Assembly (NCBI RefSeq): GCF_005943945.1
Contig: NZ_CP040710.1
Location: forward strand, 1,995,001-2,059,000
DNA length: 64,000 nucleotides
Origin: Aggregatimonas sangjinii
GTDB taxonomy: Bacteria; Bacteroidota; Bacteroidia; Flavobacteriales; Flavobacteriaceae
Direction of reading: 5' to 3'
Below the pieces are notes generated by a model. That model made no database searches and was not told where the DNA came from. It saw only the letters and a program-made list of their open reading frames with translations. The position numbers and the translations under genes are program-made. Shown here piece by piece: positions 46,904-56,522 of this stretch. The first letter of the stretch is position 1; every line of letters starts with the position of its first letter.

Positions 46904-46906
46904 AGA

Positions 46907-46943
46907 AAGCCCCGTTATCGTAATGATAACGGGGCTTATCTTT
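46907..46943 (+). terminator. Terminator of tRNA-Ser, carried by the element
   Basis: AAGCCCCGTTATC and GATAACGGGGCTT flank GTAAT, followed by ATCTTTT. It lies just inside the element, so it replaced the original tRNA terminator on integration. Confidence 0.8.
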
Positions 46944-46947
46944 TCTG

Positions 46948-46968
46948 GTTGACAGTATAGTTGACAGT
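46948..46968 (+). repeat. Left arm-site-like repeat of the integrative element
   Basis: GTTGACAGT occurs twice with 3 bases between (ATA). The same arrangement, same orientation and 19 of 21 positions identical, lies at 56523-56543 inside the right end. Confidence 0.75.
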
Positions 46969-47010
46969 TCTCAGAAATTTAACTCATATTTTAACCCTTT
47001 GTGAGCCATA

Positions 47011-48228
47011 TTACTTGAATTTTCTAAAAGCCTGTACTGTTTGATATATACCATAGCCAACTGCTATACGACCAACAAAATCAAAAATATATGCGATACC
47101 ATAAAATGTAGGGGTCAAACTTTCCAAATATGATAAGCTGCGAGCCGGATTTAAAAAAGTAAAAATAAACTTCACTCCGTTAATGAACTTGCTTTCATCA
47201 AGTTTACCAGTGCAGTAACAGATATTATTTTGATAAGCCTCTGTAAAAGTTAAAGTAAGTAAACCGAATATAAACGCTACGCCTAGAGTAAACAAAATAC
47301 CATTCCTGAAATCTGAGCGATGATGATTTGATAACCTGTTTAACCATAATATATACTTATCGCCCTTATTTACATTTGAGTCTTTGCTCTTCAACCTTTT
47401 ATTCACCAGTTCTTTTAATGCCGTTTTCTCTTCCCTAAGCATTAAAATCGAGTCTGAATAATTGCCAATATCTTCAAAGGATTTTTTTAAAATCTGAAAA
47501 GTATGCACTTTATTAACCAAAGGTATTATATGCTTTTCATCTATATAATTTTGATATTGTTTATCATTCTCACCAACGTACACAGTAATAAATTCCTTAA
47601 AATCAAATTTTAAATCAAAAGGTTTTAAAGTTCCTGAAATTATAGTTTGTGACAAATCTATTCCTTTTTTAAACTTTGTTCTTGCAAATATAACTTTAGA
47701 TGAAAATAGCGCATAAGTAAATAAAACATTCCCTACGAATGTTGCCATACTGAATACTGTAGTTTTATTAAAATCTGTCTTATAAAAAGTTATATCGTTT
47801 TCAAATGTAGTCAACCAAAAATCTGTTAAGCCGTTAAATGTAGTATTGTCAAAGGATGCCTGACTTACTCGGCAATCATGCATGATAAACTTTTTGCTAA
47901 ATTTAATGTCATCAAATTGTAGTTTTTTTTGAAAATCACACTCTTTAAAAGAGACGCTTTCACCAAATACATTAGTTTCAATTTGATTAAAACTATTACC
48001 ATCCTCACTATTTTCTTCAACTACTGTTACTAATGGAATCCCTTTGCAAAAAGATATGGGGTTGATGAACTCACAGTCAATAAAAATAATTTCTCTGTGC
48101 TGCGGTTCCAATTCGATGATAAAATCGAATTTTTTAGAATTAAACTGGATAGGGTCTGAATTACCTAGACCCTCAGCCAAATTAAATTTAGCTCTATACT
48201 CATCTTCTGATATTGGTTGTCTGGCCAT
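47011..48228 (-). CDS. Membrane protein with degenerate pentapeptide-like repeats, unknown cargo
   Basis: This 405-residue protein begins with a soluble N-terminal part (1-220) built of five-residue-period repeats with central Phe (SFKECDF, FDDIKFSKKF, ASFDNTTFNGLTDF, ITFYKTDFNKTTVF, VIFARTKFKKGIDL), a pattern that suggests a right-handed quadrilateral beta-helix. A helical linker follows (KSFEDIGNYSDSILMLREEKTALKELVNKRL), then two C-terminal membrane segments (GILFTLGVAFIFGLLTLTF and FYGIAYIFDFVGRIAVGYGIYQ). Similar pentapeptide-plus-membrane arrangements exist, but no function is established. It is the cargo gene farthest from the integrase, typical of defence or accessory genes. Confidence 0.7.
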   Translation of the reverse strand: MARQPISEDEYRAKFNLAEGLGNSDPIQFNSKKFDFIIELEPQHREIIFIDCEFINPISFCKGIPLVTVVEENSEDGNSFNQIETNVFGESVSFKECDFQKKLQFDDIKFSKKFIMHDCRVSQASFDNTTFNGLTDFWLTTFENDITFYKTDFNKTTVFSMATFVGNVLFTYALFSSKVIFARTKFKKGIDLSQTIISGTLKPFDLKFDFKEFITVYVGENDKQYQNYIDEKHIIPLVNKVHTFQILKKSFEDIGNYSDSILMLREEKTALKELVNKRLKSKDSNVNKGDKYILWLNRLSNHHRSDFRNGILFTLGVAFIFGLLTLTFTEAYQNNICYCTGKLDESKFINGVKFIFTFLNPARSLSYLESLTPTFYGIAYIFDFVGRIAVGYGIYQTVQAFRKFK

Positions 48229-48375
48229 TTAGTTCCTTTCTTACTAACAATTTTTAAATAAATGTACATACCCAAATTAATGCCAATCTATTTTAATTTA
48301 TTTAGTCCTTACACTGTTAATTGTTGGTTTGCATTGGGGAATTCATTTTACAAAATCAAAATTTAATTGAGCTAC

Positions 48376-48882
48376 TTAAAAATTTAAACCGTCATATCTA
48401 TAATCTTCCATATATTCAAATGACTCGTCAACCTCTGTTTTTGATATTGGATACTCTCTAATATTTCGAGCAACTCGCTTTAACTTAACTACGAAGTCAG
48501 TTTTGTGATATCTAATTAACGAATTGGCAAACTCAAATTTATCTACCTCTTGCATATCTAAAAAATATACAAAATCTAATATGAACCATGTGAACACGTT
48601 ATACAATTTTATGTATGATTCAAGATTTTCACAGTCTAGAATCATATAATCATATGGCGAATTAAAGTCAATCAGTTTATCTAATAAATTTTCACCCCAT
48701 CTTGGCTCAATGTCATTATCAATCATTTGACAATAGAAATCTTTGTTGTAGTCTTTTTCTATTTCGATGAAATAATTTTTTTCGCATACTTCTATATGAC
48801 TTGAATACTGGTAAGATAATATGTTCTTAAAATATTCGCTGATGGTTATTATGTTATATCTATTTTCAAAGTAATTAGGCAT
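48376..48882 (-). CDS. Unknown 168-residue cargo protein
   Basis: This acidic, aromatic-rich protein is predicted soluble and mostly helical (MPNYFENRYNIITISEYFKNIL..., FTWFILDFVYFLDMQEVDKFEF). No known domain, signal or catalytic motif is visible. It lies 48 bases downstream of the restriction enzyme gene and 147 bases from the pentapeptide-like gene, all on the minus strand, so it may share their transcript. Base composition matches the rest of the element. Confidence 0.55.
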   Translation of the reverse strand: MPNYFENRYNIITISEYFKNILSYQYSSHIEVCEKNYFIEIEKDYNKDFYCQMIDNDIEPRWGENLLDKLIDFNSPYDYMILDCENLESYIKLYNVFTWFILDFVYFLDMQEVDKFEFANSLIRYHKTDFVVKLKRVARNIREYPISKTEVDESFEYMEDYRYDGLNF

Positions 48883-48930
48883 TGGAAAATTTTAAATTAT
48901 TTCGTAAACTTTAATGAACCGAATTGAATG

Positions 48931-51900
48931 CTATCCTTCCTCCACAACTTTAATTTCTTCTTTAGATAATCCATATAATCTATAGACCATTTTATTAATA
49001 CTCTCCTCTAATGATTTTGTATCGGCTTTAGGGTCGACATTCTTAATTTTCAAAATTTCTGTTACTGTATGCTCAATCTCTTTATAAATATATTTATCAA
49101 AGGCAATCGGTAAAGACTCTAATTCTGTATTGCTTACATTATTATTACTTGAAGTTTTTTTAAACCTCCACTGGAAGAGTTTTGAATTAAGCAAACCTGC
49201 AAGTACATTTAATGAATAAGGTTCTTCACTTATAACGGAATTAGTTGAGTCCGCAAAATAGATTTTGGGATTCACAATTGTAGCTACGATTCTCAGCTTC
49301 TCATCAACACCAGTTATGCGTTGAATACCAATTCTTTTAATTTCAGATAACTGATTTACTCTTCCATCTTCATTATAAAGTTTCTCATCGAAATACTCTT
49401 TCTCCCCTTGACTTAATTTCTTGTTTATTCTATAAGGACCAATTTGAACTCCTTTTAAAAAATCAGCATGACCAGGTTTATTAGAGATGTACCTCCTGTT
49501 CAAAGTTTGATTAATTTCCCCTCTATTAGTTCTTATCTCATCAATATCTCTAATTACTTCGAACTGATGAATTTTTTTTAAAATTATCCATTCAGACTCA
49601 GAAACGAGAGGAATTGATAATCTATAACTATCAAATTCCAGTAGCTCAGTGAAATTTGTTACGTAAGACTTCTTTTCGTCGTCAAATGATTTAAATGGGT
49701 AGGTATGAACATTAATTATTTTGTCATCTAATGCGGTATGCGAATCATTTACACCAAAAAATATTAAAGTTGATTGTTTAGCATCCTCAAATACCCTTTT
49801 TGATGGGATATCCTTTTGCGGAAAACAATGAAGGGTAATCCCAGAAAAATTTTCGCTGATAAATTTTCTCGTCGAAAAGAGACTGTTGTCACCAATCAAT
49901 GTTAGTGGTATAATATAACTAATGTTGCTATCAGGTCTCGTAATGTCCTTACAGAGGTGGATAAACAATCTATAAAGATTTAGTTTCCCACCTTCAACAG
50001 ACTTGAATCTCTGTGTGATTTTTGAATACTCTAATATATCTTGATATGGCTGAAGAGATGAATTTCGTTGTTTCTCCAAAACGGCATACGGTGGGTTTCC
50101 AATTAAAGCGTCAAAACCAATGAAGCTACCATCATCGGCTAGTACCTCTGGAAACTCAAAACGCCACTCAAAAGCATTAAGATAAATAGCATTATTTACG
50201 ATTTCTTGTTTTTTTAAGTATGCTTCTTCGGTAGCTTTTTTCAACTCCTTTAGACGCTCTTTCTCTGCTTTGGTTATTTTCTCACCAAACTGTTTTAAGT
50301 TCTTAATTTGTTCTTCCTTAAGAAACAATCGATTTTTGGCTTTCTCCAAGACTGTAATAAATTTACTGTCTAAAGTACTTTTAAAATTATCCTTTACTTC
50401 ATCTATTATTTCTAAAACTTCACGTTTACGGTCTTTACTATTAGTTTCTTTATATTCTGAAACTGCATTTTTATAATCAGTAAATGTATATTTTAGTTTT
50501 GGGTTCTTTTTATTTCTAAATGCATCTTTTAAATCATCGTCTAACTTAAAACGACTGATTAATGAATTACCACACTTTATATTTATATCTATGTTGGGTA
50601 GTGTTTGCAATCTATTTTCTTTGGTATAGTAGGCGTTTTTAAGTAATTCTATCCATAAACGCAATCGACATATTTTAACGGAGTTCGGATTAATATCGAC
50701 GCCAAACAAACAATTTTCTATGAGGGTTTGTTTCTGATGAAATAGGGTATGTTGTATGCGTACACTTTCTTTATCGTCAGGGTTATACTCAAATAATGAA
50801 CCCCTGTCATCTATAACGTAAAGCTCATCATTTACTATTTCTATATCGCAACGTAGCGGTATTCCTTTTGCATCAACCAAAATTCCCAATTCGTTTTTTA
50901 TGACAATTAATTCATTTAATGCACTGACTAGAAAATGCCCAGATCCTACGGCAGGGTCACATAGGCGTAGACTATTTACAACCTTATTAAAACGTTCAAG
51001 GTCATCTGTTTTAAAGTATTTGCTACAGTAAGACTGTAAGTCCTTAAAAGTTTCTATCTGGTCGTTTACTAAAACATTAAATTTTTGAACGACAGCACGC
51101 CTCAACGTTTCTCTGCACATATACATTGTTATGTAAGCAGGGGTATAAAACGAACCCTCCTTATAACCATTTATTTTCTCAAATATTAATCCTAATACGG
51201 ATGCATTAATTAGCGATTTATTTTCTTGCTCGTCTTCTATGCCCTCGTTACCATCGGTAGCAAAGTCATAGGCTTCCAAAAACTTGAATAAATACTCTAA
51301 GGTTGAGAGCTTACCTTTTAATTGTTTGTTGTTATTATCTTTTAAGACTGTATTATTATACAATGTAATATCATCATTATTTAATGCTGATATTTCAAAG
51401 GCTTCGTTCTCTAATGTATTACGCTCGAATAAAGAACTATTGAGATACGGTATATCCTTATACTTCTCTTTATATTTAGGATGTCTCTCGTCTTCATTTT
51501 TGGCTAGCGCAGAGAAAAATAAATCGTTTAACTCGTCATAATCACTTATGAATGAAGCATTTAGAAATTTATATTTCGGATTTTGCTTATGGTAGGCTAA
51601 TAATTGAGATTCTAATAACTTTAAAAATAGAATACGATTTACCCAAGTCAAACACAATTCCAATCCTGCGTTAAAGGATTTCTCTGTGTTGTTTTCTATA
51701 CTTTCAATATTGGATAAGTAGTCTCTATCTTCGAGAATAACAATCGTATTCTCTAATAGTGAGGCATAATCTCTATCTTTTTCAGACTTACGACTAATAA
51801 TTTTTTTGCCTTTGTCTTTTACCTCCTCTAAACCAATAATATGTAATAACTCATTATAGAACGCCTTATTAAGTTGATTACTATCATTACCGAAAGAATG

Positions 51901-52599
51901 ACCTAGTATATGGACATCTGAAAAGATTTTATATAATGTATTAAGATGTGCATCACTTAATTTATTGAAATTGGTTTTAGAGAAATCTAAATGAGCAAAA
52001 GGTAATTCCTGCTCGACCTCAGCAATATATTTTTTAGCAATTTCGTTATAAAAAAGTTCATTTTTAGTAGTATCCTTTAAGCCATCTCTAAAGTCTCTAT
52101 ACTCTCTTAAGAGTGCCTTATTCTTGTAGAAATAGTTATAGAAATCTTCAGCTTTAAATAAATACCATTCATAACCATTGGTAGCAATAAGGTGCTTAAT
52201 ATTATTATTTTCATTGTCTACTCTTTCACGTAAGTAATAGAGTAATAATTCTTGTAATGCTTTACGATTAAGATTATTCTCTGTTAAGAACTCGGCCTTA
52301 TTACTTGGTTTTTTGGCCTCAATGATTACACCAACATCTGAATTAGCCGTACCATCTAGATAAATTGCTAAATCAATACGTTCTTTTGTATTAATGTAAT
52401 TATTGTTATAAAATGTATTAGTAAAGAAATCCTTGAAGTGGGATTTTATATGCTCTTCACTTTCGCCATTGTCATCACTTAATTTGACCGCATTTATACA
52501 ATTCTGTAGTTGACCTATAAGATGAGTTACTTTTTTACGTAAAGGTTTATGTTTTCTATAAGCAGGATTAAGTGCTTTTCTGGTGTTGGTTTTGTTCAT
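48931..52599 (-). CDS. Single-chain type IIG restriction-modification enzyme
   Basis: This 1,222-residue protein combines cutting and methylation. The N-terminal domain (about residues 70-100) carries a PD-(D/E)xK-like core, ERIDLAIYL then VIIEAKKP. The methyltransferase core has motif I RLCDPAVGSGHF (about 548) and motif IV GNPPYAVLE (about 833), the N6-adenine type. A charged helical insertion (about 690-800) lies between them and the C-terminal third (about 880-1222) is the likely DNA-recognition region. No separate specificity or nuclease gene is needed. It belongs to the Eco57I-like/BREX-associated methylase superfamily by motifs but no BREX genes are present. It protects the element or the host against phage and rival DNA. 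Confidence 0.88.
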   Translation of the reverse strand: MNKTNTRKALNPAYRKHKPLRKKVTHLIGQLQNCINAVKLSDDNGESEEHIKSHFKDFFTNTFYNNNYINTKERIDLAIYLDGTANSDVGVIIEAKKPSNKAEFLTENNLNRKALQELLLYYLRERVDNENNNIKHLIATNGYEWYLFKAEDFYNYFYKNKALLREYRDFRDGLKDTTKNELFYNEIAKKYIAEVEQELPFAHLDFSKTNFNKLSDAHLNTLYKIFSDVHILGHSFGNDSNQLNKAFYNELLHIIGLEEVKDKGKKIISRKSEKDRDYASLLENTIVILEDRDYLSNIESIENNTEKSFNAGLELCLTWVNRILFLKLLESQLLAYHKQNPKYKFLNASFISDYDELNDLFFSALAKNEDERHPKYKEKYKDIPYLNSSLFERNTLENEAFEISALNNDDITLYNNTVLKDNNNKQLKGKLSTLEYLFKFLEAYDFATDGNEGIEDEQENKSLINASVLGLIFEKINGYKEGSFYTPAYITMYMCRETLRRAVVQKFNVLVNDQIETFKDLQSYCSKYFKTDDLERFNKVVNSLRLCDPAVGSGHFLVSALNELIVIKNELGILVDAKGIPLRCDIEIVNDELYVIDDRGSLFEYNPDDKESVRIQHTLFHQKQTLIENCLFGVDINPNSVKICRLRLWIELLKNAYYTKENRLQTLPNIDINIKCGNSLISRFKLDDDLKDAFRNKKNPKLKYTFTDYKNAVSEYKETNSKDRKREVLEIIDEVKDNFKSTLDSKFITVLEKAKNRLFLKEEQIKNLKQFGEKITKAEKERLKELKKATEEAYLKKQEIVNNAIYLNAFEWRFEFPEVLADDGSFIGFDALIGNPPYAVLEKQRNSSLQPYQDILEYSKITQRFKSVEGGKLNLYRLFIHLCKDITRPDSNISYIIPLTLIGDNSLFSTRKFISENFSGITLHCFPQKDIPSKRVFEDAKQSTLIFFGVNDSHTALDDKIINVHTYPFKSFDDEKKSYVTNFTELLEFDSYRLSIPLVSESEWIILKKIHQFEVIRDIDEIRTNRGEINQTLNRRYISNKPGHADFLKGVQIGPYRINKKLSQGEKEYFDEKLYNEDGRVNQLSEIKRIGIQRITGVDEKLRIVATIVNPKIYFADSTNSVISEEPYSLNVLAGLLNSKLFQWRFKKTSSNNNVSNTELESLPIAFDKYIYKEIEHTVTEILKIKNVDPKADTKSLEESINKMVYRLYGLSKEEIKVVEEG

Positions 52600-52638
52600 T
52601 CGTTATTTTAAACCTAACTTCTTGAGAGTACATATTAG

Positions 52639-52652
52639 GAATAGTACTATTC
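52639..52652. promoter_or_regulatory. 14-bp perfect palindrome upstream of the restriction enzyme gene
   Basis: GAATAGTACTATTC lies 40 bases before the restriction enzyme ATG (minus strand). It could be an operator for autoregulation, as controller proteins use in restriction systems, but no controller gene is seen next to it. Confidence 0.4.
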
Positions 52653-52747
52653 TTAAGCGCAGTATTTTGATTAGCCTTAAAAATATAAATGTTTGGTGTA
52701 AAATAATACTTACAACTAAAAAATACGCAAATGAATTTGAGAAAACA

Positions 52748-53797
52748 CTAACAAAGCTCCTTATCTATTTGGGTATTTAAAATAAATTCTAAGTAGCTAT
52801 CCATCTCATATTCGGTTAGCATTCTTCCAGTATCATTATTGATCCAGTCCATAAGTTTAAAATTATACTCCCATTTTTCAAAATCATCCACTACCCTAGC
52901 AGATTTTGCAGCCATTTCACTTTTTGGCAGTTTAAAACCAAACCTATTATATAAATGATGTTTATCAAATGCTTTATAGATAGTATGTAATGCATTTGCG
53001 TAGATCTGCAAACCTGTCATATCTCCTTTTTTTCGCTTTCTCTTATGTGTTGGGTCTGGGTCGCTTAATATTTTTGCTCCATACTTTATAACCTCAACCA
53101 AATCCCTTTTAGTTTCTTTCACTGCACGTATATGTTGCCCTTTTTCACCTACATTAAATTCGTTCTTATTCAGTTCTTTCTTCCATTCTTGTTTAATGTA
53201 CAAACCGATTGCCCTAGTTGGAACTATCAAATGGTAGTGAGGGTTATATGTTCTTTTAGTTGCATTGAAATTACATTCTAATGATTTTATACCAATAATT
53301 TTCATTCCCTTACCTCTTATGTGCCTTTTGTTACACCTATCTTTGATTCTTTGAAAGGCTAGTACCATTTGATTTACCCTAGAATCCAAATCTTTAGCTT
53401 TAACAGATTTTAGGGTAATAGTTAAAAGATGAGGTTCTTCCCATTGAGAAAGGATCGGATAATATTTTTTTATCATCATTGCTTTTCTTATACCGCAACA
53501 AGTGGCACACCATCTATTTTTGCACCAATTACAATAATACCTCCCGTCTTTACTTATAAGTTTAGTCTGACAGTGGAAGGTATTGTAATACCGCTTTATT
53601 ATTTCAGTTTCTCCTTTTTCTTTTGCCACATCTATCATTGCTAAAACCAATTGATTTGTGATTGCCTTTTTGTTGGCTCTTTTTAGAAGTGAGGGATTAT
53701 TCTTAATTGGAGTACCAGTGCCAGTAATGACGGTCGTTTCCAGCTTATTAGAGAAACTAGATGTCCCATTTAGTGCCAATGTATAGATACTATCCAT
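52748..53797 (-). CDS. HUH-type rolling-circle replication initiator (Rep_1-like)
   Basis: This 349-residue protein has a zinc-finger-like segment (YYCNWCKNRWCATCCGIRK), strand LLTITLKSV, the HUH metal site NPHYHLIVP (about residues 181-190) and a catalytic Tyr motif VIKYGAKIL (about 238), the order seen in Rep proteins of rolling-circle plasmids such as pUB110. It would nick DNA at a double-strand origin. In an integrated element this suggests an excised circle that replicates, or mobilisation by nicking. The origin itself was not located. Confidence 0.8.
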   Translation of the reverse strand: MDSIYTLALNGTSSFSNKLETTVITGTGTPIKNNPSLLKRANKKAITNQLVLAMIDVAKEKGETEIIKRYYNTFHCQTKLISKDGRYYCNWCKNRWCATCCGIRKAMMIKKYYPILSQWEEPHLLTITLKSVKAKDLDSRVNQMVLAFQRIKDRCNKRHIRGKGMKIIGIKSLECNFNATKRTYNPHYHLIVPTRAIGLYIKQEWKKELNKNEFNVGEKGQHIRAVKETKRDLVEVIKYGAKILSDPDPTHKRKRKKGDMTGLQIYANALHTIYKAFDKHHLYNRFGFKLPKSEMAAKSARVVDDFEKWEYNFKLMDWINNDTGRMLTEYEMDSYLEFILNTQIDKELC

Positions 53798-53831
53798 TTC
53801 CGAGGTTCGTTTTTAGAGATACAAAAAGAGG

Positions 53832-54107
53832 TTAAGCCCTTTTGTATTTCATGGATTTAACCTCAGTTAATGCTTCATCTAGATCTGCTCTTTTAATGAG
53901 CAAAACCCTACCAAGTCTCTTAGCAGAAAAGAAACCTCTTTTAATATAATTGTGTACAGATTGCTCTGAGACTTTCAGAACCTCAGCGGCCTCCTTTACG
54001 GTAAGGTTCTCGGATTTTTCTTCCACTGCCTCTTTGCATACAAATTCCAGTAAAAGATTTTCGATACTTGACAATCTCTGGTCGATTGTCTCAAATGGAT
54101 TTTTCAT
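53832..54107 (-). CDS. Excisionase-like helix-turn-helix protein
   Basis: This 91-residue protein has a helical N-terminus and a MerR/excisionase-type helix-turn-helix (LTVKEAAEVLKVSEQSVHNYIKRGFFSAKRLGRVLLIKRADLDEAL), the HTH_17 pattern common in Bacteroidota mobile elements. It probably directs excision by the integrase and may regulate the rep gene 34 bases downstream. Confidence 0.85.
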   Translation of the reverse strand: MKNPFETIDQRLSSIENLLLEFVCKEAVEEKSENLTVKEAAEVLKVSEQSVHNYIKRGFFSAKRLGRVLLIKRADLDEALTEVKSMKYKRA

Positions 54108-54181
54108 ATCACCTAAATTTTAGGCAATACTATAATTAGTGGGTAAGATTATTGAAGTGTGGTAACCATGTGGTAGGTACA

Positions 54182-55234
54182 CTAATCTATTATAGCCAAT
54201 TTAAGCTCATCTAAGGCTAACTTTTTGGCTTTTGGGTAAGTGGCCAACATATTATCTAAAACGTACTCTATATTCCTTGTCTTGGTATTCTTTAATCGTT
54301 CAGTTTTGCTTGAATAAATTTTATTGTAGGCTTTTTGAATATTGGTGTCGTCCTTACCAAATAGCTCCCCTATTTCCTTCCATGCCTTTTTTGTCGGAAA
54401 GAGATTATTAGTTTTTAGTTCCTTAGTCTCTGAAGTATAGTAGCAGTAATAAGCTATATCTGTTCTATTGGGTCTTGCACTGACAATACCACCAAAGTTT
54501 TTGGGGCGACTTGGTTTTGCATATTGGTCGAGCCATAGTTTCTCTTTGTAAAATTCCTTTTTCTTCGAAAAAAATTCTCTCTGTAACTCCAATCTACTCA
54601 AATCTTCACTGTTGTAGAGCTTAATTTTTACAAGCGACGTATCAATCGAATCGATAGTATCATTAATAATATTCAAATTTTTTAATGAATCGGACTTTGA
54701 AAAAATAGCTGAAATTAGCATAAAACCATTTTCCAATAGTTTGTTACAGAGTTTTGACAAATCAAATACCATTATGCCTTTACCTTTGATATAACCAAAA
54801 CAGGCAAAAAACTGAAATGTCAATTTCTTTAGGAAAATTTTATTTTGAAACAATAACTCGTTGCTTTTTATAATTCTTATGAACTCATTTGCAGCGAGTA
54901 GGTAAGTTACTCCCATTTGGGACCGATAAAAATCGCAATTGCCTAACACAGTAACGCCAGCTTCTTTTGGAAATGAATCTTTATCAAAGAGTTCAGGTTT
55001 GCATTTTCTGCAATTTTCTCCGACATTTTCAGGTAAGGCACTGGTCATGGCTTTTTCTAAGTTGCCATACAGTTTTAGAAAAGTATTTTTTGATTGAAGA
55101 AATTCTATTAAGTAATCATTACAGCTTCTTGTCACGATTTGTGAGACCTTTTTCCCTTTATTCATTTTTATGGCTACAGCCATTTCACTCTTTTTTAAAG
55201 GCTCAAATTCTACTATTATGTATTTATTCTTCAT
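54182..55234 (-). CDS. Unknown 350-residue mobile-element protein
   Basis: This gene starts immediately at the integrase stop (TAA followed by ATG), so it is translated by coupling. The protein is basic and helical, with a possible CRKC zinc-binding pair (ENCRKCKPEL) in the first third and a DNA-binding-like C-terminus (KKAWKEIGELFGKDDTNIQKAYNKIY). Proteins at this position next to integrases in Bacteroidota elements are usually unassigned. It could assist integration or replication; no function is claimed. Confidence 0.55.
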   Translation of the reverse strand: MKNKYIIVEFEPLKKSEMAVAIKMNKGKKVSQIVTRSCNDYLIEFLQSKNTFLKLYGNLEKAMTSALPENVGENCRKCKPELFDKDSFPKEAGVTVLGNCDFYRSQMGVTYLLAANEFIRIIKSNELLFQNKIFLKKLTFQFFACFGYIKGKGIMVFDLSKLCNKLLENGFMLISAIFSKSDSLKNLNIINDTIDSIDTSLVKIKLYNSEDLSRLELQREFFSKKKEFYKEKLWLDQYAKPSRPKNFGGIVSARPNRTDIAYYCYYTSETKELKTNNLFPTKKAWKEIGELFGKDDTNIQKAYNKIYSSKTERLKNTKTRNIEYVLDNMLATYPKAKKLALDELKLAIID

Positions 55235-56509
55235 TTAACCTGTAACTGAGATTGGAGCTTTTTCCATTTTCCACACTGTTTTCATGAATTCTTTTTTATC
55301 ATCATTGTTTGGCTTGTAATACTTATTAAAAACTTCTAAGCTTCGATGCCCCGTAAAGCTCATAATCACCTTATCGGGAATCTTTTTATTCTTCATTATC
55401 GTAATAAAGCTTCTCCGTGCGGTATGGGATGAAATACGCTCATTTAAGGGCTTAATCTGTTCCTTTAACTCTCTACCTATCTTAATGGTCTTTTTAATAT
55501 CTTGGGTATAACCAATAGCCCCGAATACTTCTTTGATATAATCATTGAATTTTTGGTTGGATAGCTTGGGTAGATTGTAGTCATACTTTTTCAGAATATA
55601 CGTAGAGAACTCATTTAGTGGTACTTCTAAAGATTTGTCTGTATTCTTTTGGTCTCTTACTTTGATAACACCGTTATGAACATCTTTTTTGGCTACTTTA
55701 GAGTAGTTACTATACCTCATACCAGTAGCACAACCAAAAACAAATAAGTCTCTCACCTTTTCTAGCTTTCGATTTGCACTAAAATCAAACTCAAAAACCT
55801 CCTTAACTTCATCCAATGTTAATGCGACCTCATCGGTCTGTTGCGCCTTTGGTGCCTTAAACTTTTGAAAATCCAGTTTATAATTATAACCGTTTTCAAC
55901 CGACCAGTACAGGAAGGTTTTTAATAGACCTATATTTCTTCTTAGAGTATTGGCAGAATGTTCTTTGACCGTTATGCAATACTCGACTAAGTCATTATAA
56001 AAGGCACTTGTAAATTGATTAAAATGTAGTTTTTTACCCTTCCAATCTTCAAAGTCAACCAGTAATTTTTTATTGTAGGTATATCTGCTAATCGTAGAAA
56101 TAGAATTTGCCCCTTCGGTAAAATCGTTTCGCTTCTCAGTCAGAAAGATATCATACACTTCAAAGAATTTACTACTAATAGCTTTCGTACGCTTAAACTG
56201 GGTGTCAAAATCACCTTTAACCACAGCAATGGTTATTTCTCGATTAGATAGCTTGTAACTTTGGATGAGGTCAGAAAAATAATTTGAATAACGGTCTAAC
56301 TGCCGCTTGATACCCCTATGTCTGTTGGCATTTGCGCTGCGTCCGTTGAGGTCGTTTGGATGTCGATGCTTAAAATCCCATTCCTTTGGGTTGACACTTT
56401 CACCAGTAGAATACACAAATTTCCTACCCTCATTTCGAAAATATGCCGAGAATAATATTAGGGTTTCCCCGTCTTTCTTGGGTTCTTTGAGATTGAAGGT
56501 GAATTTCAT
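55235..56509 (-). CDS. int: Tyrosine recombinase (integrase)
   Basis: This 424-residue phage-type integrase has an N-terminal arm-binding domain (MKFTFNLKEPKKDGETLILF), a SAM-like core-binding domain and a C-terminal catalytic domain with Arg in CATGMRYSNYSKV (about 262), HTARRSF (His-x-x-Arg, about 362), TGHRS and the nucleophile Tyr in FNKYYKP (about 398). All catalytic residues are present. Its position at the right end, 142 bases from attR, fits integration at the tRNA-Ser 3' end. Confidence 0.95.
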   Translation of the reverse strand: MKFTFNLKEPKKDGETLILFSAYFRNEGRKFVYSTGESVNPKEWDFKHRHPNDLNGRSANANRHRGIKRQLDRYSNYFSDLIQSYKLSNREITIAVVKGDFDTQFKRTKAISSKFFEVYDIFLTEKRNDFTEGANSISTISRYTYNKKLLVDFEDWKGKKLHFNQFTSAFYNDLVEYCITVKEHSANTLRRNIGLLKTFLYWSVENGYNYKLDFQKFKAPKAQQTDEVALTLDEVKEVFEFDFSANRKLEKVRDLFVFGCATGMRYSNYSKVAKKDVHNGVIKVRDQKNTDKSLEVPLNEFSTYILKKYDYNLPKLSNQKFNDYIKEVFGAIGYTQDIKKTIKIGRELKEQIKPLNERISSHTARRSFITIMKNKKIPDKVIMSFTGHRSLEVFNKYYKPNNDDKKEFMKTVWKMEKAPISVTG

Positions 56510-56522
56510 AGCTTATTTGTCA

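Noticed and set aside
48931-52599. A BREX system around the large methyltransferase
   Set aside because: No brxA, brxB, brxC, pglZ or brxL-like genes flank it, and the protein carries its own nuclease-like domain.
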